Shown here: piece by piece, positions 42,863 through 51,945 of the stretch
Layout of the letters: each line of letters starts with the position of its first letter
Numbering within the stretch: position 1 is the stretch's first letter
Assembly (NCBI GenBank): GCA_025463785.1
Contig: JAODBD010000006.1
Span: forward strand, 100,577-164,576
Reading direction: 5' to 3'
Length of the DNA stretch: 64,000 nucleotides
Source of the DNA: Glaciihabitans sp.
GTDB lineage: Bacteria; Actinomycetota; Actinomycetes; Actinomycetales; Microbacteriaceae
Made by a program: the position numbers and the translations under genes
The notes under the pieces: model-generated
What the model was told of the DNA's origin: nothing
The model's input: only the letters and a program-made list of their open reading frames with translations
Database searches by the model: none

Positions 42863-44657
42863 TGTCGGCTCTCCCGAGGTAGACGTCGAGAATTCGGTCG
42901 TCGTGGCGCAAATCGTCCATAAGACCTTCCGCGAACACGGTGCCGTCATGGAACATCGTCACTTGTGCTTCGAGCTCGCGCACGAACTCCATGTCGTGTT
43001 CGACCACGATCACGGTAGCCGACCGCGCAAGCACCGCGACGAGGTCCACGTAACGTCGCGTTTCGGCGCGCGTCATTCCTGCTGTCGGCTCATCAAGAAG
43101 GACTACACGGGGCTCCCGAGCAATCACCATCCCGATTTCGAGCCATTGAAGTTCGCCGTGTGAGAGTGCGCCTGCAAGCTCCGCGGCGCGGTGCGTCAAG
43201 CCAAGCCCGGCCAGCACGTGCGCGGACATCCTGGAGGCCTCTTGGGTCCTGCGTGAGACCGCCCACGCGGCAATCCACACATTCTCAGCCACGGTGAGTT
43301 CGGAATAGATGCTCGGCACCTGGGTCTTTATCCCGAGTCCGAGCCGAGCTCGCTTCTCGGGGCGAAGCCGGGTCACTCTCACGTCGCCCAGATAGATCTC
43401 CCCCGCAGTAGGACGATAGCGACCGATCATCAGGTTGAAGAAGGTGCTCTTACCCGCACCGTTGGGGCCGATAAGAGTACGCACCGCGTTCGCAGGAACC
43501 TCGAGGTCGATGCCCCGCAGAACTGACAGGCCGCCAAATCGCATGGATACGGCTTTGGCCGTTACCTTGAGCCCTCGTGACGGCGCTCGTCCAAAAGCGG
43601 CATCGGGATCCGGCTCTACGTAATTCTGGACCGACGGCTGAGCCGTCCCCTTTTGTCGAACCAATCCCAGAACACTCGCGACGATTGTCGGAAGTACACC
43701 GTTCGGAAGGAAGAGAACCAGGAGGAGCAGGATGACGCCGAGGACCAGCGGAATCACTGCCCCGGATGTCAGCTGGCCAAGCAGCTCCGACAATCCTTGA
43801 ACTGCGAACGCGCCGATGAATGCCCCAATGAGCGACCGACGACCCCCGACGAGCGCCCAGATTGCGACCAACGATGCTTGTTGCAGGCTGAAAACCTGTG
43901 GGCTAATGAAGTTGCCCCATCCCGCGTAGAGCCCTCCAGCCAACCCCGCGATCAAGCCGCCGACGACAAAAGCGGCGAGGGTTCTTCCTCTCACGTCGTA
44001 TCCGAGAAGCTGGGTGCGGAACTCGTTTTCGCGCGTTCCTGCGAGGATGCGCCCAAACGGCCGGTGGAGGAGTTCGGCTATCGCGAACCAAACAATTACC
44101 GCTACGACGACGACAGTTGCCAAAGTCCCGTTGCTCGTGGAAAGTAGCCCCGGAATCGTGAGGCTCGGCACCCCCACCATCCCGTTGTCTCCACCGAGCA
44201 TTGCGGCACCAATGTGGTACGCGGGATCTCCTGTACTGGTGAAGAAAGTGAGCAATGCAAGCGTCGCTGCGATGGTTATCACCGCGACAAAGACGCCGCG
44301 TATGCCGCCATAAATAACGAAGTAGCCAAGCAGGGCGGCTGCACCGGCTCCGACAACCGCAGCGACGAGCAGTGCGCTCATCGTCTCGTGCGTGGTGGGA
44401 GCCAAGTCGATCCCGGCCACTCCGTATGCGTATCCCCCGAGTCCGAAAAATGCGGCTTGGCCGAGGCTGAAGATGCCGCCGTGGCCCCATACAAAGGTGA
44501 ACGAAAGAGCAAGCAGACCGTAAATAACCCAGAGGCTTACGGTGTGAGCAGTGAATGCCGGGATGATGAATGAAAGACCGACGCCCACAACAATCGTCGC
44601 CGTGGCACCGAGCGCGCGAGTCTGAGATGGCCGAGTGCGAAGGTTTGAAATCTTCAT
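42855..44657 (-). CDS. Fused UrtC-UrtD-like permease/ATPase
   Basis: 600 residues from the ATG overlapping the previous gene as ATGA. Residues 1-340 are a LivM/UrtC-type permease with about nine helices (WVIYGLLALSFTFVWGHGGI, SLGQAAFFGLGGYAYG, FGRILAGTRENEFRTQLLGYD). Residues about 360-600 are a LivG/UrtD-type ATPase with Walker A GPNGAGKST, signature LSHGELQWLEIGM and Walker B VVLLDEPTAGMT. The LSHG-QWLEIGM form is characteristic of UrtD (urea/short amide transporters) rather than LivG. The fusion of the two subunits in one chain is less common than separate genes. Confidence 0.92.
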   Translation of the reverse strand: MKISNLRTRPSQTRALGATATIVVGVGLSFIIPAFTAHTVSLWVIYGLLALSFTFVWGHGGIFSLGQAAFFGLGGYAYGVAGIDLAPTTHETMSALLVAAVVGAGAAALLGYFVIYGGIRGVFVAVITIAATLALLTFFTSTGDPAYHIGAAMLGGDNGMVGVPSLTIPGLLSTSNGTLATVVVVAVIVWFAIAELLHRPFGRILAGTRENEFRTQLLGYDVRGRTLAAFVVGGLIAGLAGGLYAGWGNFISPQVFSLQQASLVAIWALVGGRRSLIGAFIGAFAVQGLSELLGQLTSGAVIPLVLGVILLLLVLFLPNGVLPTIVASVLGLVRQKGTAQPSVQNYVEPDPDAAFGRAPSRGLKVTAKAVSMRFGGLSVLRGIDLEVPANAVRTLIGPNGAGKSTFFNLMIGRYRPTAGEIYLGDVRVTRLRPEKRARLGLGIKTQVPSIYSELTVAENVWIAAWAVSRRTQEASRMSAHVLAGLGLTHRAAELAGALSHGELQWLEIGMVIAREPRVVLLDEPTAGMTRAETRRYVDLVAVLARSATVIVVEHDMEFVRELEAQVTMFHDGTVFAEGLMDDLRHDDRILDVYLGRADSA

Positions 44658-45523
44658 TGGCGAGCCTTTCTCCACAGGCCCGTCAGGCCTGTCGGCAGGA
44701 AGCGCAGCACAAGCATTGAAACAAGCAGCAGTGCGAGCGTTCCAGCTACTGGCGAAACAATGTTTGATACGCCGGCGTAGATGCCGCCGAGGAGCAATGA
44801 AGCTGTCGAAGCACCTAGCAGTGGGCTTGCGCCTCCGACCACAACAGTCATGAAAGCGTCACCGATGTAGCCCTGGCCGAAAGTCGGCGAGACGCCGCTC
44901 AGGGGCGCGAGCAGGCCCCCGCCAAGACCCGCGAGAGCGGAGGCAATGCCAAATGTAATCATGTTCACGCGGGACACATTGATCCCAACCGCCGCGGCCA
45001 TCTCGGGTAGAGAGGCAGCCGCTCTCGCCATGGTGCCGTAGGGGGTGCGGGCAAACACTAGATAGGTGGTGGCGATCAATACGCCGGCCAGAGCGATGAG
45101 AACCAAGCTGTATTGCGAGAGCATGTAGCCCCCGAGGTGGATCGTACTGAGCGGGGTCGGAATACCGTTCGAGCTCGTGCCGAATACCAGCTGCACGACA
45201 CCAACGATCAGCAGGCTGAGGCCCCAAGTGGCCAGCATTGTTGCCCAAATCCGGCCATAGAGCTGACGCAGCACGATCCTTTCGATGACCATGCCGAGCC
45301 CGCCCATCGCAATGGCACTGATGAGAATCGCGACGGGAAGAACGATCCCGGCATTCACCGCCGTAATGGTGAAATACGCGCCCAGCATGAGGAATTCGCC
45401 GTGGGCCATATTGATGACCCCCATCATCCCGAAGGCCAGCGCGAGACCCAACGAAACGATCACCAGGAGGGAAACGCTGCTGAGTAGCGAAACCATGATG
45501 ACTATGAACTGATCCACTTTCAC
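44654..45523 (-). CDS. UrtB/LivH-like ABC permease
   Basis: 289 residues from a GTG with AAGGAGGGAG upstream. About eight helices. The family block GLALAFGMMGVINMAHGEFLMLGAYF and the later LLAPLSGVSPTFGQGYIGDAF are clear. It is a branched-chain/urea/amide-type permease and pairs with the UrtC-like half of the next protein. Confidence 0.94.
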   Translation of the reverse strand: MKVDQFIVIMVSLLSSVSLLVIVSLGLALAFGMMGVINMAHGEFLMLGAYFTITAVNAGIVLPVAILISAIAMGGLGMVIERIVLRQLYGRIWATMLATWGLSLLIVGVVQLVFGTSSNGIPTPLSTIHLGGYMLSQYSLVLIALAGVLIATTYLVFARTPYGTMARAAASLPEMAAAVGINVSRVNMITFGIASALAGLGGGLLAPLSGVSPTFGQGYIGDAFMTVVVGGASPLLGASTASLLLGGIYAGVSNIVSPVAGTLALLLVSMLVLRFLPTGLTGLWRKARQ

Positions 45524-45554
45524 AACGTCTCCCTCCTTGAATCCGTGATTCCGT

Positions 45555-46823
45555 TTAGTTGCTTGGAATGTACTGCGTGTTGGTGGTCGGGCTCTTGATC
45601 AAATTGCACTTCGATTCCTCGAACGCAGGCGCAACCTGGTTGTCCACCTCAAGCACACGGAAGTTGCCCTCGGCTGTTCCCTCGGCGACGACCACGTTTT
45701 GAACTACGTGGTGGGACGCGCCGTTGATGGTGACCTTCCCGCCAGGGCCGTCATAGCTAATGCCGGACTGCAATGCGGCCAGGACCTTTGCTCGATCGAG
45801 GGACCCCGCCTTGTTGACGCCAGCTGCCCAAAGATGCCAGCTGTTCCAGACCGCTACAGCCGATGGTGTTACATAGGGGTAGCTTTTGCCGTACGCGGCA
45901 TACCACTGTTTCAGGAAGGCGGAATTTGCCGCGGCCGTCCGCTCCTGCAGATACAGGTTGGCCACGACGATGCCCTCCGTCGCTTTCGCGCCGATTGCGA
46001 GTTGCTCTTGCCCATCTCCGAAGGTCGGACTAATGATGTGGCTTGTACCGCTCAGGCCGGCGGCGGCGAATTGTTTGTAGAACGACATCTGGTTGCCGCC
46101 CACAAGCAGCGAGACGACAACTGACGGCTTGTCTCGTTGCAAATTGTTGATTGACGATCCGAAATCCGTCTGATCAAGCGACAGGAACTCGGTCTTTACT
46201 ACGGTGCCGCCGTTCTGCTTAATATATTTTGCTGCCCAGACGGCTTCAGAATGTCCAAAGTTGTAGTCGGCCGCAAGGATCGTGAATGTCTTGCCATAGT
46301 GCTTCGTGGCATAGGGAATCATCGGTGCAAGCTGCTGTGACGGAACCATTCCGGTCGCGAAGACGTTGGCATCACATACCCCGCCTTCGTAAAGCTGGCT
46401 ATAGAAGTATGGGATCTGCGCCGAGTCGAGAATCGGTCGAATAGCTTCTCGCGCCGCACTCGTGATGCCGGCCTCTACGACTGCTACGTGGTCCTGCTGT
46501 GCGAGCTGATTTGCGTACTGGATGTATTTGGTATTGTCCGATTGAGCATCGTACGCAACCAACTTGAGCTGTCGACCGAGAACTCCGCCGTTCGAATTGA
46601 TGTCTTTGATGGCGAGTTTCGCCGCGTCAGCTTTCGGCTGGCCAATCGAGCTCAAGCCGCCGCTGACATCATCGATGCTGCCCACCGAGATTGGGCCCTT
46701 CGTGGTGCTCGACGGCTGGGCAGCCTGACATGCAGAAAGTCCGAAAAATAGTACGACAGCTGTCGTAGCAATGCCGACGCGGCCGATGCCACTGCGCCAG
46801 TGACTGAATGATTCATTTCTCAA
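45555..46823 (-). CDS. UrtA/AmiC-like ABC substrate-binding lipoprotein
   Basis: 422 residues from a TTG with AAAGGG seven bases upstream. The signal has a lipobox LSAC (Cys32). It is a type I periplasmic-binding-protein-like receptor: ISVGSIDDVSGGLSSIGQP, LAIKDINSNGGVLGRQLKLV, then YDAQSDNTKYIQYANQLAQQ and FGHSEAVWAAKYIKQNGG. It resembles the amide/urea binders of the UrtA/AmiC/FmdD group more than leucine binders. It heads the seven-gene operon. A tiny upstream ORF (MKGFRIEK) overlaps its start in another frame. Confidence 0.92.
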   Translation of the reverse strand: MRNESFSHWRSGIGRVGIATTAVVLFFGLSACQAAQPSSTTKGPISVGSIDDVSGGLSSIGQPKADAAKLAIKDINSNGGVLGRQLKLVAYDAQSDNTKYIQYANQLAQQDHVAVVEAGITSAAREAIRPILDSAQIPYFYSQLYEGGVCDANVFATGMVPSQQLAPMIPYATKHYGKTFTILAADYNFGHSEAVWAAKYIKQNGGTVVKTEFLSLDQTDFGSSINNLQRDKPSVVVSLLVGGNQMSFYKQFAAAGLSGTSHIISPTFGDGQEQLAIGAKATEGIVVANLYLQERTAAANSAFLKQWYAAYGKSYPYVTPSAVAVWNSWHLWAAGVNKAGSLDRAKVLAALQSGISYDGPGGKVTINGASHHVVQNVVVAEGTAEGNFRVLEVDNQVAPAFEESKCNLIKSPTTNTQYIPSN

Positions 46824-46964
46824 TGCGGAACCCTTTCATTGTGCGGTTGCCCGGGAAGCGCGCACGAGCTGTGATGGCGTCGTCTCTGCCGGTTGTACTC
46901 GACAAGATATTGGGCCCTGTCCCGCCCGCCGTTTCTGGAATGTGAACAGACTGTAAGATCATGT

Positions 46965-46982
46965 TGTCGAAGTTGGTCGACA
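46965..46982. promoter_or_regulatory. Inverted repeat in the divergent urtA-like / trmB region
   Basis: TGTCGA-AGTTGG-TCGACA, 16 bases upstream of the TrmB-like start codon. A related half-palindrome TTGTACTCGACAA lies about 65 bases away toward the transporter operon. Both are candidates for a TrmB-like or other operator controlling the two divergent units. TAAGAT just upstream may be the plus-strand -10. Confidence 0.5.
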
Positions 46983-46997
46983 CCACACGGAGGCGAA

Positions 46998-47750
46998 GTG
47001 CTAGAGCAACTCTTGGAACTCGGCTTGGACCAGCGGGAGGCGCAGTTCTACATAACAGTGCTGTCGCTGGGTCGAACAACCGTTGCCAAAGCGGCACTGC
47101 AAGCGAACGTAAGCCGAACAAGTGGCTACGACCTCGCCCGCCGGTTGGTTGGACGGGGATTCCTGCAAACAGTTGAATTTGGCGACGCTGGCCGCAAACA
47201 AGACCGAATCCGAAGCGAACTTGCGGCGGCGGATCCCTCGAGTCTCTTTGCCGACCTCGAAAAACGCCGAGCGCTACTCGAAGATCTAGTGCCGCAACTT
47301 AGAGCGATCCAGTCTGCCTCAGCAGCACGGCCGAAAGTGCGATATCTGGAAGGCGTCACAGGGATCAGAGAAGCTCTATTCGAAACGTTGACCTGGCCCT
47401 CGCCGATCCGCGGCATATTTTCGATGAAAGATCTTTTTGTCGTGCCGGGCGAACAAGCGCTGGAGGAATACATCGAAGGGCGTCGAGCTCGAGGTTTGAC
47501 GTTGCGCGTTGTGCGGTCAACCGAAAGGGACATCCCGCAAGGGTGGCCAACGAGCGCGGGAGATTTCCGAGTCGCCCGTCACACTCCGTCCAGCTACGTA
47601 TTCACGATGACCACTGTCATCGGCGAAGACGCCGTTGCAGTCATATCCTCTCGGCGCGAGGGCTTTGCGATGATCATTTCCAGCAGTGAGTACGCGCAGA
47701 CGCAGGCCAGCCTGTTCGAAGTTTTGTGGAACGCGAGCGACCCGGCATAG
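46998..47750 (+). CDS. TrmB-like transcriptional regulator
   Basis: 250 residues from the GTG with GGAGG four bases upstream. The N-terminus is the TrmB winged helix: LLELGLDQREAQFYITVLSLG, TTVAKAALQANVSRTSGYDLARRLVGRG. The rest is the regulatory domain (VRYLEGVTGIREALFETLTW, FSMKDLFVVPGEQALEEYIEGRRARG) typical of TrmB-family proteins that bind small ligands. It stands at the divergence point of the transporter/amidase operon and the aldoxime dehydratase/nitrilase unit, so it likely controls both. Confidence 0.9.
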   Translation: MLEQLLELGLDQREAQFYITVLSLGRTTVAKAALQANVSRTSGYDLARRLVGRGFLQTVEFGDAGRKQDRIRSELAAADPSSLFADLEKRRALLEDLVPQLRAIQSASAARPKVRYLEGVTGIREALFETLTWPSPIRGIFSMKDLFVVPGEQALEEYIEGRRARGLTLRVVRSTERDIPQGWPTSAGDFRVARHTPSSYVFTMTTVIGEDAVAVISSRREGFAMIISSSEYAQTQASLFEVLWNASDPA

Positions 47751-47926
47751 ACCCTGCATGTCTGGTCCAGAGGGTAGCAACGAGAATTTGGCATCTAAGA
47801 CGGCGAGAGGTGTCGACCTGGCTCGACAACACGTTCTTACAGGTTATTCACACGATCGTAACTACGAGGCCCGTGCGCTGGCTTAATCTGTCGGAAGAAA
47901 CCGACTAGCGATACCGGAGAGCCTCG

Positions 47927-49030
47927 ATGACAGAAACTGGAGGTACGTTGCCTTCGCCCTGGACCATCGACTACCCGCGACGCATACCTGCCCGGCGGCC
48001 GCCAGACCATGAACCTCGTGCTCCGAGGTGGATGGCGACTTTTGTTGAGGCAGTGTCGATGATGACTGCCGACTACATTGCTATCCAGACTTCGGACAGC
48101 AACTCCCCCGAATCGATCAACTTCCTGAACCTGATCCGCTCGGCGCATCGCACGCCCCGTCAGGATTCACCAGAAGCGTGGGAGCTCACCTCGTTTGTTG
48201 ATGGAGCGGGCCGATTCAACCTTGTGCACATTGGCTACTGGCGAGACCCGAACAAGCATGCTGCGTGGATATTGGGCGCGCCCCTGGGTAAGTGGTTCAC
48301 ATCCCTGGACGCCCGGCACGCGAACTTCGGTGCATGGCGAGAGACGATTCAGGTCCCCGTCGACCGCCTAGAGACCATCGTCTCCAAAGAGGGATGGTCC
48401 TTCGGGCTAGCCAACTGCCCCATGATCGAGATGAGACTGACCACGACCAACGGCTATTTTGGAGCCGCCCGTGACCGGTTCCCACTGTCGGCAATTGATC
48501 GGCTGGAGGCGCCTTCGCCCCATCGACGTCGAGCAACTCCTGCTCTGAGCTTAGGCCGACGCCTTCGAGCCGAATGCGGACATAACACCGCAGTCATTCG
48601 CTCTGGCCAGCATTGGGCTTCGTCGCTCGGGGAGCAGCTCGTGGATTACGAGTCATCTCTCCAACCAAAGCTAATGGCGGGGATGGATCACCTAAGCCGC
48701 AACCAAGAAACTGAAGGCGTGCTATCTCTTCGCGTAATGACAAATCATGATCTGGAAACCTTTGCATCAGTTCAGCAGACGTCCGTGCTCGCTTATTTCA
48801 ACTCACTTGAACCGCTCGAAAAATGGGCTGAATCACATGCAACCCACGCGGCCATCTACGAGCACGCAATCGACAAGCAGCGTGAATTCGGGGCGGACCG
48901 GCAAGTGGTGACTTGGCACGAGGTCTTTATCGTTACGCGCAACTCGAACTTTGAGTACGTCAATTGTCATGCGGACACAGGAATTCTTCCCTTCGCGCAA
49001 ACTCTGATGGCTGTCGATGACGCGAATTGA
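47927..49030 (+). CDS. oxd: Aldoxime dehydratase (phenylacetaldoxime dehydratase family)
   Basis: 367 residues with GGAGA before the ATG. It is the heme enzyme that dehydrates aldoximes to nitriles. Visible marks: TADYIAIQTSD near residue 50, the GYFGAARDRFPLSAIDRLEAP region, IRSGQHW (Ser226, matching the catalytic Ser of Rhodococcus Oxd), SHATH with His307 as probable heme ligand, and VVTWHEVFIV with His331 as probable catalytic distal His, then FEYVNCH. The His-His spacing is 24 residues, three more than I recall for OxdB. It precedes a nitrilase, completing an aldoxime-to-acid route. Confidence 0.9.
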   Translation: MTETGGTLPSPWTIDYPRRIPARRPPDHEPRAPRWMATFVEAVSMMTADYIAIQTSDSNSPESINFLNLIRSAHRTPRQDSPEAWELTSFVDGAGRFNLVHIGYWRDPNKHAAWILGAPLGKWFTSLDARHANFGAWRETIQVPVDRLETIVSKEGWSFGLANCPMIEMRLTTTNGYFGAARDRFPLSAIDRLEAPSPHRRRATPALSLGRRLRAECGHNTAVIRSGQHWASSLGEQLVDYESSLQPKLMAGMDHLSRNQETEGVLSLRVMTNHDLETFASVQQTSVLAYFNSLEPLEKWAESHATHAAIYEHAIDKQREFGADRQVVTWHEVFIVTRNSNFEYVNCHADTGILPFAQTLMAVDDAN

Positions 49031-49104
49031 TTCAGCGAGGAGACTCGACGCGGGTCGAAAGTTGCGAAATGCGGGCATCCGGTACGGCGATCAGAGAGAC
49101 GAAA

Positions 49105-50145
49105 ATGTCAACGAATAGAAGGACCATCGCAGCAGCACATCTCGCCCCGGTCTTTCTCGACTCCGCTGCGACGACAGCCAAGGCCGTTGACGCAATAGAT
49201 GAAGCGGGCCGGAGTGGTGCCGAACTCATTGCTTTTCCAGAATCCTTTATCCCTGGGTTTCCCGTCTGGGCGGCCGTCAGCGCGCCAATTTACAACCACG
49301 CCCTCTTTGAGTCCTTCGTAAATGCGTCAATCTATATCGACGGGCCCGAGATACGTTCGCTGAGGCACGCCGCATTGCGAAATCAATTGACGGTGTCCGT
49401 GGGGATCAGCGAACGAAGCCGCGCGAGTGTCGGAAGTGTCTGGAATGCAAACGTACTTATAGGCCCAGACGGATCGATCCTCAATCACCACAGGAAAATT
49501 GTGCCTACCTTCTACGAGAAGATGATTTGGACCCCAGGGGACGGCAGCGGACTCAAGGTTCACCACACCCAGGTAGGCCGTCTCGGAATGCTGATTTGTG
49601 GCGAAAATACCAACCCTTTAGCGCGCTTTACGCTGATCGCCCAGGGTGAGCAGGTTCATGTCTCGAGCTATCCCCCTATTTGGCCAACTCGAGATCCGAG
49701 TTCAGGAGGTAAGCCCTATGACCTTGAGGCCGCGATCCGAATACGCGCAGGGGCTCATTCCTTCGAAGCGAAGGCGTTCAACGTAGTCGTGTCGGCGGCA
49801 ATTGATGCCACCATGATTGCCGGCCTCTCGTCGTTGGGCGTCGACGCACTTCGCATTCTCGAGAGGACGGCACGAGGCGTGTCCTTAGTAATCGATCCCT
49901 TCGCGGACGTAGTGAGCGACGTGCTCAGGGACGACGAGGGGCTACTACTTCAAGAAATCGACCTCGATGCCTGCATGGAGCCCAAGCAGTTTCACGACCT
50001 TTCCGGGTATTACAACCGATTCGACATATTCGACTTACGAGTCGATCGGAAACGAGTTCGACCCATCACCTTCAGCGACGTCGATTCCGATGCGGAGTAT
50101 GCGGCCCTTTACGACGCTTCCGGAGTCCAGGCGGTTGAGAGCTAG
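49105..50145 (+). CDS. Nitrilase
   Basis: 346 residues from the ATG giving MSTNRRTIAAAH; the track start is 26 codons earlier inside the oxd stop region. The nitrilase triad is intact: Glu46 in LIAFPESFIPGFP, Lys131 in HHRKIVPTFYE and Cys165 in MLICGENTNPLAR. The sequence belongs with true carbon-nitrogen hydrolase branch 1 nitrilases that release acid and ammonia. It follows the aldoxime dehydratase by 74 bases on the same strand; the two probably form one transcript with the TrmB gene. Confidence 0.94.
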   Translation: MSTNRRTIAAAHLAPVFLDSAATTAKAVDAIDEAGRSGAELIAFPESFIPGFPVWAAVSAPIYNHALFESFVNASIYIDGPEIRSLRHAALRNQLTVSVGISERSRASVGSVWNANVLIGPDGSILNHHRKIVPTFYEKMIWTPGDGSGLKVHHTQVGRLGMLICGENTNPLARFTLIAQGEQVHVSSYPPIWPTRDPSSGGKPYDLEAAIRIRAGAHSFEAKAFNVVVSAAIDATMIAGLSSLGVDALRILERTARGVSLVIDPFADVVSDVLRDDEGLLLQEIDLDACMEPKQFHDLSGYYNRFDIFDLRVDRKRVRPITFSDVDSDAEYAALYDASGVQAVES

Positions 50146-50509
50146 AGATCAGGGCAACTCGGACTGTCGCCACCGCGTCTTGGACGCTCGGCAAGTTGCG
50201 CTGCGAAAGTCACGCCTCGCACCCCGTTTCAAACAGTCAGATCCGCGCGAGGCTCCAACGCGCTAATCGAGCTGACCGTAGTTGTCGCTACAGCTGCCCG
50301 TGACCGACAACGAGTGTCAAGTTGACGAGGAACTAAGGCGAAGGTGAGAACTCGGCCACGAGCACTCGGCCGCAGATATGTTCCACCGTCCAACTTCGAG
50401 CAATCGCCGTGAGATGCTCACTTCCTCCTCTATTTCCGACTGAACGTTTGTTCATGATCAGGCGGGCAGAAACCGGGAGCTTAACATTTGCGGTCGATAG
50501 CGTCTGGGC
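50146..50509. other. Intergenic region after the nitrilase
   Basis: 364 bases without a coding ORF. One inverted pair, GTTGTCG and CGACAAC (50281-50311), with a long loop could act as a transcript end. Otherwise I see nothing. Confidence 0.3.
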
Positions 50510-51787
50510 ATGACGGAGGATCTGCTCGCGGGATCAGCGCCGCCCGGTGACCTGGAGCCCTCCGGGCGTACGCCTGGAAATGGGTCGAAGTTTGCGGGCG
50601 CGCCGGGGCTGCGCGACATTCTGGTTCTGGTCAGAGTGCTGCCGGCATGGCTGAGCGTGACCGCGATCTGGCTCGCTTCCCGGGTGATCACGACGATCGT
50701 GATGGAGGCTTTTGCCGCATCAAAGGGGCGGACCTACTGGGCGGGCCCGCATCCAAATTATCTTCAACTCGCCGAATTCTGGGACAGTGGCTGGTATCAC
50801 CGGATCGCGGTGCAGGGCTATCCGAGTACCCTCCCCCTCTCAACCACGGGCCACGTCCTGGACAACACATGGGCGTTCTATCCCGCCTATCCCGAATTCG
50901 TGCGCGCACTAACCGCGGTGACGGGAATTTCCTGGGATCTGCTTGCGATCATCGTTTCGCTAGGGTTCTCCCTTGCGGGGGCGCTGATGTTTCATCGGCT
51001 CATGCGACTATCGTTGCCGCCCGGTCCGTCCTTGTTTGCAGTCCTGCTTCTCTGCATTGCGCCGCTCTCGGCGATCCAGCAGGTCGCGTACGCCGAGTCG
51101 ATGGGCGCATTCCTGCTCACCCTGTCGCTCTATCTGGTTATGCGCCGTCAGTACGTGTGGCTGCTTCCGGTGATGGCGGTGATGGATTTGACTCGGCCGG
51201 TTGGGCCTGCTTTCGCGCTCTTCCTGGTCGTTCACGTAGTGTGCCGGCTCGTACAGGAACCATTCACGCGAAAGAGCCGCTCTGCCGCCTTCTTCGCAGC
51301 GAGTTTCTCGATCGCCATGGCGGCAGCGTGGCCGGTGATCGCCTGGGCGAGTACTGGGTCTGTCACCGCTTACATCGATTCGGAGCTCGCGTGGCGGGCG
51401 CGCCACGCGGCGGCGAGCAATGGGATGCCTTTCGAGGCTTGGTTCGCGGCTCTCTGGAATTTGCATGCGCCCGTGATCGAGTTCCTGGTTGTTGCGGCGA
51501 TGGTTGGGTTCACGTCCCTGCTCTTCTTCAGTCGCACGGTGCGGCGCCTGGGTACTGACCTCCGCATGTGGCTAGGCGCATATGCGATCTACCTCGTCGC
51601 CGTGTTTTTGCCTCAGTCGAGCACATTCCGGTTGCTCGTTCCGATGTCTCCGCTGCTGGGAGCTGCTGCCGTTCCCCGGTCGCGGCTATGGCGGCTCGGA
51701 TTGGTTGTCGGCTCCCTGGGACTACAGTGCCTCTGGATCTGGTTCGCCTGGCTGGATCACGGTGGTGGGGTGTGGTCACCACCGTGA
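50510..51787 (+). CDS. PIG-V-like mannosyltransferase family membrane protein
   Basis: 425 residues with about nine helices. The motif AEFWDSGWYHRIAVQGYP after the first helix matches the catalytic loop of GPI mannosyltransferase 2 / bacterial PIG-V-like glycosyltransferases, which use polyprenyl-phosphate sugars on the outer face. Later helices contain ESMGAFLLTLSLYLVMRR and LTRPVGPAFALFL. Role in envelope glycan synthesis is likely; the acceptor is unknown. Confidence 0.85.
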   Translation: MTEDLLAGSAPPGDLEPSGRTPGNGSKFAGAPGLRDILVLVRVLPAWLSVTAIWLASRVITTIVMEAFAASKGRTYWAGPHPNYLQLAEFWDSGWYHRIAVQGYPSTLPLSTTGHVLDNTWAFYPAYPEFVRALTAVTGISWDLLAIIVSLGFSLAGALMFHRLMRLSLPPGPSLFAVLLLCIAPLSAIQQVAYAESMGAFLLTLSLYLVMRRQYVWLLPVMAVMDLTRPVGPAFALFLVVHVVCRLVQEPFTRKSRSAAFFAASFSIAMAAAWPVIAWASTGSVTAYIDSELAWRARHAAASNGMPFEAWFAALWNLHAPVIEFLVVAAMVGFTSLLFFSRTVRRLGTDLRMWLGAYAIYLVAVFLPQSSTFRLLVPMSPLLGAAAVPRSRLWRLGLVVGSLGLQCLWIWFAWLDHGGGVWSPP

Positions 51788-51945
51788 CTAACGACTGCCG
51801 ACATGGTCGGTCTCCCAAATGCTGCACAATCGCCGCTGGATCGGTCTATTCTGCCGCGGTGCGTACGGGGCGACCGCTTGGGCTCTTGCCGTCGACGGGT
51901 CGCGACCTAACGTGAGTTCCCGGCATTGCGAAGGAAGTACAAGCG

